From positions 1 to 41,320 of the forward strand of contig JANXXK010000115.1 of assembly GCA_025350685.1 (NCBI GenBank): DNA of 41,320 nt, given 5' to 3'. The position numbers and the translations under genes were made by a program. This document shows, piece by piece, positions 15,727-23,441 of the stretch. Position 1 is the stretch's first letter. Every line of letters starts with the position of its first letter. The notes below the pieces were generated by a model. That model was not told where the DNA came from. It searched no databases and saw only the letters and a program-made list of their open reading frames with translations. This stretch comes from Alphaproteobacteria bacterium (lineage in GTDB: Bacteria > Pseudomonadota > Alphaproteobacteria > Caulobacterales > Caulobacteraceae).

Positions 15727-18123
15727 ATGATTCAGAACTTCATCCGCACGTCGCTGGCCGGCGCGCTGCTTGCAACGTCCCTCGCCACATCGGCGGCGGC
15801 TCAGTCCACCGCCGTCAAGCACGAGACCTGGGCCGTCCAGGGGCTGGCCGCCCCAGCCCAGATGGTCGTCGACCGCTGGGGTGTGCCGCACATCTACGCG
15901 AGCACCGCCCGCGACGCCTTCTTCCTGCAGGGCTACAACGCCGCCCGCGACCGGCTCTGGCAGATCGACCTATGGCGCAAGCGCGGCCTGGGCCGGCTCT
16001 CCGCTAGCCTGGGCCCCGCCTATGTGGGCCAGGACCGGGCGGCGCGGCTGTTCCTCTACCGCGGCGACATGGCCGCCGAGTGGGCCGCTTACGGGACCGG
16101 CGCGCGCGACGCCGCCGAGGCCTTTACGGCAGGCGTCAACGCCTACGTCGCTGAGGTGAACGCTGGCAAGCGCCCCCTGCCCGTCGAGTTCAAGCTCACT
16201 GCCAGCAGACCCGAGGCCTGGGGCCCGGAAGACGTGCTGCGCATCAGGAGCCACGCCCTGGTCTCCAACGTCACCTCCGAGGTCGCCCGCGCCCAGGTGG
16301 TCTGCGCCGCAGGCCTGGCCGCCGACCGGCTGCGCAGCAAGCTGGAGCCGGCGCACACCACCGTCATCCCCGCCGGTCTCGACCCCTGCGTGGTCCCCGA
16401 GGACGTGCTGAAGGATTACCTGCTGGCCACCGCCACCGTGAACCTCGAGGCGCTGGCCTCTGGCGGGCGCAAGGCTGAGGCCGATCCGCAGACCAAGCTC
16501 GCCGAAGCCATCAGCGCCTACCAGGCCGAGGGCTCCAACAACTGGGTGATCGCGCCCAGCCGCACCGCCACCGGCCGCCCGATCCTGGCCAACGATCCGC
16601 ACCGCGCGGTGGGCGTGCCGTCGCTGCGCTACATCGCCCACCTGACCGCGCCGGGCCTCGACATCATCGGCGCGGGCGAACCGGCCCTGCCGGGCGTCTC
16701 CTTCGGCCACAACCCTGACATGGCCTGGGGCCTGACCATCTTCCACATCGATCAGGAGGACCTCTACGTCTACGAGACGAAGGGCGACGCCTACCGCTAC
16801 AAGTCCGCCAACGAGGCGATGAAAGTGGTCCATGAGACCATCGAGGTGAAGGGCGGGCCGCCGGTCGACGTCACCCTCAAATTCACCCGTCACGGCCCTG
16901 TGCTGGCCGAGACCGCCGATTCTGGACACGGGGCCCACGCCTTCGCCATCCGCACGGTCTGGAACCTGCCCGGCGCGTCCGGCTATTTCGGCTCCTCGCG
17001 GATGTGGCGCGCCAAGTCCTGGGCCGACTTCAAGTCCGGCCAGGAAGCCTGGGGCACGCCGCCGCTGAACCTCGTCTTCGCCGATACCTCAGGCGACATC
17101 GGCTGGTCGGCCGCGGGCCTCACCCCCAACCGCCCCAACTGGGACGGGCTGATGCCGGTACCCGGCGACGGCCGCTACGAATGGGCCGGCCTGCGTCCCG
17201 GCGCCGAACTGCCGGTCGTCAAGAACCCGGCGAAAGGCTTCTTCGCCACCGCCAACGCCATGAACCTGCCCGACGGCTACGCGCACCCGACGGGCTACGA
17301 GTGGGCCGACCGCTCGCGGATCACCCGCATAGAAGAGGTGCTGGCCGCAACGCCCAAGGCCACGCTCGCCGACTCCATGGCGCTACAGACCGACAGCCAC
17401 GACGCCATGTCCCGCCGCGCCATCGCCCTGCTCAAGGGCCTGTCCTCGCCCGACCCCGATCTCGCCAAGGCGCTCGCCCTCCTGAAGGCCTGGGACAACA
17501 ACGAGACCACCGACAGCGTCGCCGCCGCCATCTACCAGCTCTGGACCACCAACCACCTCGGCAAGACGGTGACCAATGTCGCCACGCCCGAGAAGGCCCG
17601 TGTCCTGGTCGGCTCAGGCTCCCTAGACGCGGTGATCACCTACCTCGAGACGCCCGAAGCCGCCGCCGGCCGCGACACCCTGCTTCTCGAAAGCCTGGGC
17701 GCCACCGTCGCCGAACTGAAGCACCGCCTCGGAGCGGACAGCTCAACCTGGACCTGGGGGCGCCTGCACCACGCCCGCTTCGAGCCGGCCGCCGCCATCC
17801 TGGCCGATAAGGAGCTGGCTGAGCAGATGTCCACCGGCCCGCTGCAGATCCCCGGCTCCGCCCAGAGCCCGCGCGCCGCCACCTTCCGCCCGTTGGATTT
17901 CACCCAGACCCAGGGCGCCTCGGTACGCCTGGTCATGGACGTCGGCGCCTGGGACAACTCGCGCGCGGTCAACACGCCCGGCCAGTCCGGCGATCCCTTT
18001 AGCACCCACTACCGCGACCTCTTCCCGCTCTGGGCGACGGGGGCCTACATCCCGCTCGACTACAGCCGCGCGGCCGTGGATCGCGATGCCGAGCTGGTGG
18101 TCACCCTGGAGCCGGCGAAGTGA
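15727..18123 (+). CDS. Exported penicillin acylase family N-terminal-nucleophile hydrolase
   Basis: This 798-residue periplasmic precursor is of the penicillin/acyl-homoserine-lactone acylase family. After the signal peptide (MIQNFIRTSLAGALLATSLA, cleavage after SAAA) comes the alpha-chain: MVVDRWGVPHIYASTARDAF, QGYNAARDRLWQIDLWRKRG. The beta-chain begins at the nucleophile Ser270 in EGSNNWVIAPSRTATGRP, followed by ILANDPHRAVGVPSLRYIAH and LPGVSFGHNPDMAWGLTIF. Family members self-cleave just before this Ser after removing a spacer; the spacer here would be about residues 230-269. The length matches. GGGAGGG lies just before ATG 15727. The substrate could be a beta-lactam side chain, an acyl-homoserine lactone or another N-acyl amide, and sequence alone does not decide. 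Confidence 0.92.
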   Translation: MIQNFIRTSLAGALLATSLATSAAAQSTAVKHETWAVQGLAAPAQMVVDRWGVPHIYASTARDAFFLQGYNAARDRLWQIDLWRKRGLGRLSASLGPAYVGQDRAARLFLYRGDMAAEWAAYGTGARDAAEAFTAGVNAYVAEVNAGKRPLPVEFKLTASRPEAWGPEDVLRIRSHALVSNVTSEVARAQVVCAAGLAADRLRSKLEPAHTTVIPAGLDPCVVPEDVLKDYLLATATVNLEALASGGRKAEADPQTKLAEAISAYQAEGSNNWVIAPSRTATGRPILANDPHRAVGVPSLRYIAHLTAPGLDIIGAGEPALPGVSFGHNPDMAWGLTIFHIDQEDLYVYETKGDAYRYKSANEAMKVVHETIEVKGGPPVDVTLKFTRHGPVLAETADSGHGAHAFAIRTVWNLPGASGYFGSSRMWRAKSWADFKSGQEAWGTPPLNLVFADTSGDIGWSAAGLTPNRPNWDGLMPVPGDGRYEWAGLRPGAELPVVKNPAKGFFATANAMNLPDGYAHPTGYEWADRSRITRIEEVLAATPKATLADSMALQTDSHDAMSRRAIALLKGLSSPDPDLAKALALLKAWDNNETTDSVAAAIYQLWTTNHLGKTVTNVATPEKARVLVGSGSLDAVITYLETPEAAAGRDTLLLESLGATVAELKHRLGADSSTWTWGRLHHARFEPAAAILADKELAEQMSTGPLQIPGSAQSPRAATFRPLDFTQTQGASVRLVMDVGAWDNSRAVNTPGQSGDPFSTHYRDLFPLWATGAYIPLDYSRAAVDRDAELVVTLEPAK

Positions 18124-18126
18124 GGC

Positions 18127-18819
18127 TCAGACCCGGCCGGTCACCGGGATCAGGGCGCCGGTGACCGCCCTGGCCTCTTCGCTGGCCAGGAACAGCATCA
18201 CCGCGGCCAGGTCCTCCGGCGCCACCCAGGTGTCGAACCTGGCCTTGGGCATGTCGGCGCGGTTGGTCGGCGTGTCGAGGATCGAGGGCAGCACGGCGTT
18301 GACGGTGATGTCGTCACCCTTCAGCTCGTCGGCCAGGCTCTCGGTGAGCGCGTGCACGCCGGCCTTGGACGCCGCATAGGGGCCCATCCCCATCGCGGGC
18401 TTCAGCGCCGCATTGGCGCCAACGTTGACGATCCGCCCGGCCGCGCTACCGCGCAGGTGCGGAACCGCCGCGCGGCTAGCGTTGGCGGCGGTCTGCACAT
18501 TGATCAGGAACAGCCGATGCCAGCCGTCCGCCAAGCTGGTCTCCAGCGTTTGCCAGCGGAAGCCGCCGGCGATGTTGAACAGCACGTCCAGGGCGCCGAA
18601 GCGCTCAGCCACCGCCTCGATCGCCGCATGGGCGGCCAGCGCGTCGGTCAGGTCGACCCCGGGAAGCAGCAGCACGTCGTCGCCGCCCGGCAGCCCAGGC
18701 GGCGGCTCCGGCGCAAAGTCGATCAACGCCAGCCGCGCACCGGTCGCCGCCGCAGCCGTGGCCGCGGCCTGGCCCAACACTCCGAAAGCACCGGTGATCG
18801 CGTAGACGCGGCCCATCAT
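18127..18819 (-). CDS. Short-chain dehydrogenase/reductase (SDR)
   Basis: This is a 230-residue classical-type SDR with a Rossmann fold. The cofactor motif is TGAFGVLGQ (residues 9-17). Structural motif NIAGG is at 82-86 and the catalytic pair is Tyr148-x-x-x-Lys152 in GPYAASKAG. The residue 13 before Tyr, normally the catalytic Ser, is Ala135 (VNVGANAALK). The acid residue Asp34 at the end of strand 2 (LALIDF) suggests NAD(H) preference. VNAVLPSILDTPTNRADM is the usual substrate-loop start. It converges with the penicillin acylase (3-nt gap). The substrate is unknown, and it could be a weak or specialised member because of the Ser replacement. Confidence 0.88.
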   Translation of the reverse strand: MMGRVYAITGAFGVLGQAAATAAAATGARLALIDFAPEPPPGLPGGDDVLLLPGVDLTDALAAHAAIEAVAERFGALDVLFNIAGGFRWQTLETSLADGWHRLFLINVQTAANASRAAVPHLRGSAAGRIVNVGANAALKPAMGMGPYAASKAGVHALTESLADELKGDDITVNAVLPSILDTPTNRADMPKARFDTWVAPEDLAAVMLFLASEEARAVTGALIPVTGRV

Positions 18820-18876
18820 TGATTTCCCTCTCTCAATTCAAACGTCCTGGCTGGGCTTGGAAGCCTGCCCTCGGGC

Positions 18877-18977
18877 GGGTCGCGTAGCGACGCGACCCGG
18901 GGGCCACTCCGAAGCACCGTCCTCGCAGATTGATCCGCAAAGCTTGCGTGTCTGGGTCCCCGGGACAAGCCCGGGGA
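18877..18977. repeat. Intergenic palindromes (two stem-loops) upstream of SDR gene
   Basis: Two perfect stems lie in the 178-nt gap between the SDR start and the thiolase stop. GGGTCGCG (18877-18884) pairs with CGCGACCC (18891-18898), and TCCCCGGG (18957-18964) pairs with CCCGGGGA (18970-18977) around ACAAG. The second, with the flanking GACCCAGACACGCAAGC-like sequence on the opposite strand, has the look of a widely dispersed alphaproteobacterial intergenic repeat. It lies just after the thiolase stop and may end that transcript. Confidence 0.6.
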
Positions 18978-18997
18978 TGACGAGTGAAGAATGAAAG

Positions 18998-20170
18998 CTA
19001 GAGCCGCTCGATGATCGTCACATTGGCCATGCCGCCGCCTTCGCACATGGTCTGCAGGCCGTACTTCTTGCCGCGCGCCTTTAGCGCATGGAGCAGCGTG
19101 GTCATCAGCTTGGTCCCCGACGCGCCCAGAGGGTGGCCGAGCGCGATGGCGCCGCCGTTGACGTTGATCCGGTCCGGATCGGCGCCGGTCTTCTGGATGA
19201 AGGCCACCGGCACCGAGGCGAAGGCCTCGTTGACCTCGAACAGGTCGATGTCGTCGATCGACATGCCGGCCTTCTTCAGCGCCCGTTCGGTGGCCGGGAT
19301 CGGCGCCTCCAGCATGATCACCGGGTCGTGGCCCAGCAGCGACAGGTGATGGATGCGGGCCAGCGGCGTCAGGCCCATCTCCTTCAGCGCCTTCTCCGAA
19401 ACCACCATCACGCCGGACGCGCCGTCGCAGATCTGGCTGGAGGTCGCGGCCGTCAGCGCGCCGCCCTCGCGCAGCAGCTTCACGCCGCGCATGGCCTCAA
19501 GGCTGGACTCGAAGCGGATGCCCTCGTCGATGTCGTGACGCACCACATTGCCTTCGGCGTCGAGGCCGTCGATGGCGACGATCTCATCCTTGAAGGCCCC
19601 GCCCTGGGTGGCAGCGATGGCGCGCTGGTGGGAGAGATAGCCGAACTGGTCGAGCTGGTCCTTGGTCAGGCCGTACTTCGAGGCGACCATCTCGGCGCCC
19701 ATGAACTGGCTGAACTGGATGTTCGGATAGCGCTTCTGCTGGTTGGGGCTCATCGGTGTGCCGAAGCCCTCCTTGGCCGGGAGCATCACCGACAGGCCCA
19801 TAGGCACCCTCGTCATGCTCTCGACGCCGGCGGCGATCACCACGTCCATGGTGCCGCTCATCACCGCCTGGGCGGCGAAGTGCAGGGCCTGTTGCGAGGA
19901 GCCGCACTGACGATCCACCGAGGTGGCCGGCACGCTTTCCGGCAGACCGGAGGCCAGCACCGCGCCGCGCGCGATGTTGGTGGACTGCTCGCCCACCTGG
20001 CCGACGCAGCCCATGACCACGTCTTCCACGAGGGCCGGATCGGCGCCGGTCCGCGACATCAGCTCGTCGAGCACCACCGCGCCCAAGTCGGCCGGATGCC
20101 ATCCGCGGACCCGTCCGCCCTTGCGCCCGCCGGCGGTCCGCGTCGCAGCTACGATATAGGCTTCGGCCAT
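18998..20170 (-). CDS. Acetyl-CoA acyltransferase / thiolase
   Basis: This 390-residue thiolase either cleaves 3-ketoacyl-CoA or condenses acetyl-CoA. It opens MAEAYIVAATRTAGGRKGGR and has nucleophile Cys89 in SVDRQCGSSQQALHFAAQ, then AAGVESMTRVPMG, NVNGGAIALGHPLGASG with His346, and MCEGGGMANVTIIERL with Cys376. This is the full Cys-His-Cys set. ATG 20170 follows AGGGAG. The sequence looks more like the degradative FadA-type branch than biosynthetic PhaA, and the acyl-CoA dehydrogenases 8 kb away are consistent with beta-oxidation. It is transcribed alone, 77 nt from the cupin gene. Confidence 0.93.
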   Translation of the reverse strand: MAEAYIVAATRTAGGRKGGRVRGWHPADLGAVVLDELMSRTGADPALVEDVVMGCVGQVGEQSTNIARGAVLASGLPESVPATSVDRQCGSSQQALHFAAQAVMSGTMDVVIAAGVESMTRVPMGLSVMLPAKEGFGTPMSPNQQKRYPNIQFSQFMGAEMVASKYGLTKDQLDQFGYLSHQRAIAATQGGAFKDEIVAIDGLDAEGNVVRHDIDEGIRFESSLEAMRGVKLLREGGALTAATSSQICDGASGVMVVSEKALKEMGLTPLARIHHLSLLGHDPVIMLEAPIPATERALKKAGMSIDDIDLFEVNEAFASVPVAFIQKTGADPDRINVNGGAIALGHPLGASGTKLMTTLLHALKARGKKYGLQTMCEGGGMANVTIIERL

Positions 20171-20247
20171 CGCCGGGCTCCCTTGATGAGGTAGGCGCAC
20201 TCTGGCGCGTCAAAACGACTGTATGAAGGCGCCGCTGCGTAAGACAA

Positions 20248-21279
20248 CTACGCGGGCGGGAGGCGGACCTCGAGCAGGGCGAGGTCCGGCGAGCAGTCGC
20301 TCAGGCCCCACGCCCCGTCCGGCGGGATGACGAAGGCATCGGCGAGGCCGAGCGGGTGGCGGCCCTGGAACTCCAGGGCGGCCCAGCCCTCCAGCAGAAA
20401 GCCGAACAACAGCTCACCGCCATGCGCCGGCTGCTCGAGACGCGCGCCGCTGCCCGGCCGCAGCACCCGCGCCCCGGCCAGCCCGCCGGTCGCCTGCGCC
20501 ATGCCGGTGTCGCGCGCCTCGAACCCCGTCGCGCCCAGCGCCTGCCAGGGCGTCTCCGCCGCCACATGCCGTAGGAACCGCTGGCCGCCGAAGTCACGCT
20601 CCGGCGCGAGCCGCCGGGTCGGCAGGGCCATGTCGTGGTCGGCCAGGGTCTCGTGCAGCGCGGGGCAGCCGATCTCCACCACCTCCAGCCCGGGTGAGCT
20701 CTCCAGCACCCGGTGGCGGATGCGGGGCGGCTGCAAGACGCAGTCGCCGGTCTGCATGACGAACGGCTCGCCCTGGTCCTCGTAGACCACCCGCACCCAG
20801 CCCTTGCGGACGAAGATCATCTGGAAACGGATCTTGTGGAAATGCACCCAGTCAGCGACCGGCCCACCCTCGAGGATCGAGATGTGCGAGGCGATGAACC
20901 GCCCGCCCAGGCGGCTGGGGATCAGGTCGCGGTAGAGCATCCCCGCGCGGCCCACCCCGGCGTCGGCGCTGTCCGCCACGCGGGTCAAGACGAACTCTTG
21001 GGCGACCGGTGGGACCTCGATCGGCGGGTCCGGATCGATCAGTTCGATCCGCGTGCCGTTGGGTGCGGTCAGCACGCCCGGCTTGTCGGACGCCAGCCGG
21101 ATCACGCCGGGATCGCCCGCGCCGGGCTCCAGCCGCAGACGCAGGCCGTGGCCGGACAGGCTCGCCACCTGCGGGTCATCCGCCGGGAAGATCGTCTCCA
21201 CCCGGAAGCCGAGCTCGCCCACGAAGAAATCCAGGCACGGCGTCAGGTCCGAACAGGGCAGCACGACCTCGGCGCTCAA
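20248..21279 (-). CDS. VOC-like domain fused to double cupin
   Basis: This 343-residue soluble protein has an apparent three-part plan. Residues 1-90 look like half a VOC/glyoxalase unit (LPCSDLTPCLDFFVGELGFR, TAPNGTRIELIDPD). Residues 125-215 form a first cupin with His146 and His148 in DWVHFHKIRFQ and His189 in PPRIRHRV as possible metal ligands. Residues 270-340 form a second cupin (LEQPAHGGELLFGFLLEG, FVIPPDGAWGL). The start is TTG 21279, overlapping the permease stop in TTGA, with a GGCGGAGGG ribosome site inside the permease end; translation is therefore probably coupled. Cupins of this kind include dioxygenases, isomerases and sugar or amino-acid binding regulators. I cannot name the reaction, but coupling suggests it acts on the permease substrate. 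Confidence 0.8.
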   Translation of the reverse strand: MSAEVVLPCSDLTPCLDFFVGELGFRVETIFPADDPQVASLSGHGLRLRLEPGAGDPGVIRLASDKPGVLTAPNGTRIELIDPDPPIEVPPVAQEFVLTRVADSADAGVGRAGMLYRDLIPSRLGGRFIASHISILEGGPVADWVHFHKIRFQMIFVRKGWVRVVYEDQGEPFVMQTGDCVLQPPRIRHRVLESSPGLEVVEIGCPALHETLADHDMALPTRRLAPERDFGGQRFLRHVAAETPWQALGATGFEARDTGMAQATGGLAGARVLRPGSGARLEQPAHGGELLFGFLLEGWAALEFQGRHPLGLADAFVIPPDGAWGLSDCSPDLALLEVRLPPA

Positions 21280-22664
21280 CCCTCCGCCCTCGCCGTCACC
21301 GCCACCCGGCGCTTCCAGACCCAATAGGCCAGCGACACCAACGCCAGCCACGGCACGCCGACGATCCACGAGACGTTCCAGAATTGGGTGTCGAGACCCA
21401 TGGTGATCAGCACCGCGGCCAGCAGCACCAAGCCCGCGATCTGCAGCCACGGAAAGAACGGCGCGCGCACCGGCAGGTCCTCGGCGCGGTGACGCCGCCG
21501 GAACGCCAGGTGGCTGGCCAGGATGATCATCCAGACGAACAGCATGCCGAACAGCGCTATGCCGAACAGGTAGTTGTAGGCCAGCGGTGTCACCTTCGAG
21601 ACCGCCGCCGCGGCCAGGATGCCCGTGCCCGAGACCAGCACGCCGGTCGTGGGCGCGCCGGTGACGCTGAGCTTGCCCAGGACGCGCGGCGCATAGCCGC
21701 CGCGGCCGAGCGAGAACAGCATCCGCGAGCAGAGGTAGATGTTGGAGTTCATCGACGACAGCGCCGCGGTCAGCACGACGAAGTTCATGATCCCCGCCGC
21801 ATAGGCGACGCCGGTGTGGGCGAAGATGCGCACGAACGGGCTTTCCGCCACCACCTTCGCGCCGGTCTGGGTCCAGGGGATGATGGCGACCACGATGGTC
21901 AGCGCCAGCAGGTAGAACAGCGCCAGGCGGAAGGCCATCGACCGCAGGGCTATCGGAATGGTCTTCGTCGGGTCCGGTGTCTCGCCCGACGTCACCGCGA
22001 TCAGCTCGACGCCGACGAAGGAGAAGATGCCGACCAGCACCGCCATCCAGACGCCCTTGAAGCCGTGGGGCATGAACCCGCCGGGCAGACCGACCAGATT
22101 GTGGAAGCCCACCGCCGGCTGCCCGACCCCGAAAATCGCCGCCGCGCCCAGGATGATGAAGCCGACGATCGCGGTGACCTTGATCATCGCGAACCAGTAT
22201 TCGAACGTCCCGAAGTTCTTGACCGCCCGGGTGTTCACCCAGACCAGAATAGCGGCGAACCCCACCGACCAGGCCCAGACCGGAATGGCCGGAAACCAGT
22301 AGGTCATGTAGAGGCCCGCCGCGACCGCCTCCCCGCCCACGGCGACCACCTCGGCCATCCAGTAGGTGTAGCGGGCGACGAAGCCGGCCCAGGGGTTCAG
22401 ATAGACCTCGGCATAGACGCCGAACGAGCCGGCGGCTGGATGCATCACCGCCATCTCCGACAGGCTGAAGATGATGGCCATCGCGGCGAAGGCGGCGATC
22501 GCATAGCTGATCATCACCGCCGGGCCGGCATAACCGATGGCGATCCCGCTGCCCATGAACAGGCCGGTGCCGATGGAGCCACCCAGGCCCATCATCACGA
22601 TCTGCGCGCGGCTGAGGCCCTGGACGAGCCCGGCCTCGCGCCTGATGATCGAAGCCTCGTCCAA
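21276..22664 (-). CDS. APC-family amino acid permease
   Basis: This inner-membrane amino acid/proton symporter of the AAT branch has about 462 residues and some 12 hydrophobic helices. The family signature is clear: GLSRAQIVMMGLGGSIGTGL at the start, then PAAGSFGVYAEVYLNPWAGF, YWMAEVVAVGGEAVAAGLYM, FSFVGVELIAVTSGETPDP and SSMNSNIYLCSRMLFSLGRG. The upstream open frame to 22778 overlaps msrC and looks non-coding, so I prefer TTG 22664 with a G-rich ribosome site. The exact start is uncertain. It follows msrC by 37 nt and overlaps the cupin gene by 4 nt, forming a three-gene operon. Related permeases carry proline, GABA or aromatic amino acids. Confidence 0.9.
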   Translation of the reverse strand: MDEASIIRREAGLVQGLSRAQIVMMGLGGSIGTGLFMGSGIAIGYAGPAVMISYAIAAFAAMAIIFSLSEMAVMHPAAGSFGVYAEVYLNPWAGFVARYTYWMAEVVAVGGEAVAAGLYMTYWFPAIPVWAWSVGFAAILVWVNTRAVKNFGTFEYWFAMIKVTAIVGFIILGAAAIFGVGQPAVGFHNLVGLPGGFMPHGFKGVWMAVLVGIFSFVGVELIAVTSGETPDPTKTIPIALRSMAFRLALFYLLALTIVVAIIPWTQTGAKVVAESPFVRIFAHTGVAYAAGIMNFVVLTAALSSMNSNIYLCSRMLFSLGRGGYAPRVLGKLSVTGAPTTGVLVSGTGILAAAAVSKVTPLAYNYLFGIALFGMLFVWMIILASHLAFRRRHRAEDLPVRAPFFPWLQIAGLVLLAAVLITMGLDTQFWNVSWIVGVPWLALVSLAYWVWKRRVAVTARAEG

Positions 22665-22701
22665 GTTAAGCCCCCGGCTTCCTTGCCCCGCGCTGGGAAG
22701 G

Positions 22702-23199
22702 TCAGTCCGCGAAGGTATCCTGAAGGATGCGTTCCAGCCACTCGGCGTCGAGCGCGTCGAAGGCGGCCGGCTGGTCACTGTCCACGTCGAACACCGCGAT
22801 CAAGTGGCCCTGGGCGTCGACCACCGGCACCACGATCTCGCTGGCCGAGCGGCTGTCGCAGGCGATGTGACCGGGGAAGGCGTTCACGTCATCGACCACC
22901 TGGGTCTGGCGGGTGCGCGCGGCAGTCCCGCAGACGCCTCGCCCAAACGCGATGCGCAGGCAGCCCAGCGTGCCCTGGTAGGGTCCAACCACCAGCTCGT
23001 CCGGCTTGGCGGGGTCGACCACATAGAAGCCGGTCCAGAAGTACTCGGGAAAGCTTGCCGACAGCATCGAGGCGACGGTCGCCATCCGGGCCACAAGGTT
23101 CGGCTCGCCGTCGAGCACCGAGGCGATTTCGGCCGCCACCGTCGCATATCGCTGCGCCTTCTCGGCGGGCAGGACTTTGTAGTTGAACGCTTCGGCCAT
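22702..23199 (-). CDS. msrC: Free methionine-(R)-sulfoxide reductase (GAF domain)
   Basis: This cytosolic GAF-domain enzyme reduces free L-methionine-(R)-sulfoxide with thioredoxin-type reductants. The 165-residue length equals that of E. coli MsrC. The three redox cysteines are Cys80, Cys90 (GCLRIAFGRGVCGTAA) and Cys114 (HIACDSRSASEIVVP), with the same 10 and 24 residue spacing as in the E. coli enzyme. Conserved TGFYVVD and GPYQG sit in the binding pocket. It heads the presumed operon with the amino-acid permease. Methionine-sulfoxide repair beside an amino-acid importer is suggestive but may be chance. Confidence 0.93.
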   Translation of the reverse strand: MAEAFNYKVLPAEKAQRYATVAAEIASVLDGEPNLVARMATVASMLSASFPEYFWTGFYVVDPAKPDELVVGPYQGTLGCLRIAFGRGVCGTAARTRQTQVVDDVNAFPGHIACDSRSASEIVVPVVDAQGHLIAVFDVDSDQPAAFDALDAEWLERILQDTFAD

Positions 23200-23441
23200 G
23201 CCGGGGGTTTAGCCGCGGGCCGCCGCAAGGTCACCCCGCTAAGGTCCGCGGCGCCTCGACCCATGGTCGCATACCGTCGGTCACCAAAACGCTACTGGTC
23301 GCAACCCAAGATAGACTTAGCGTCGACCGCTGGATGGGAATTCATAGAAAAACCAGTTCCTTCCCAGCTTGGGTGCGCTCCGACGATGGATGATGTCACC
23401 CGCTAAAGTCGCGTTTGTTTCCACACGGACGGGAGAAGGTC

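Noticed and set aside
21009-23186. A 725-codon open frame on the plus strand across the permease and msrC
   Set aside because: It spans two real minus-strand genes and a gene boundary, and is Arg/His/Asp-rich without any domain.
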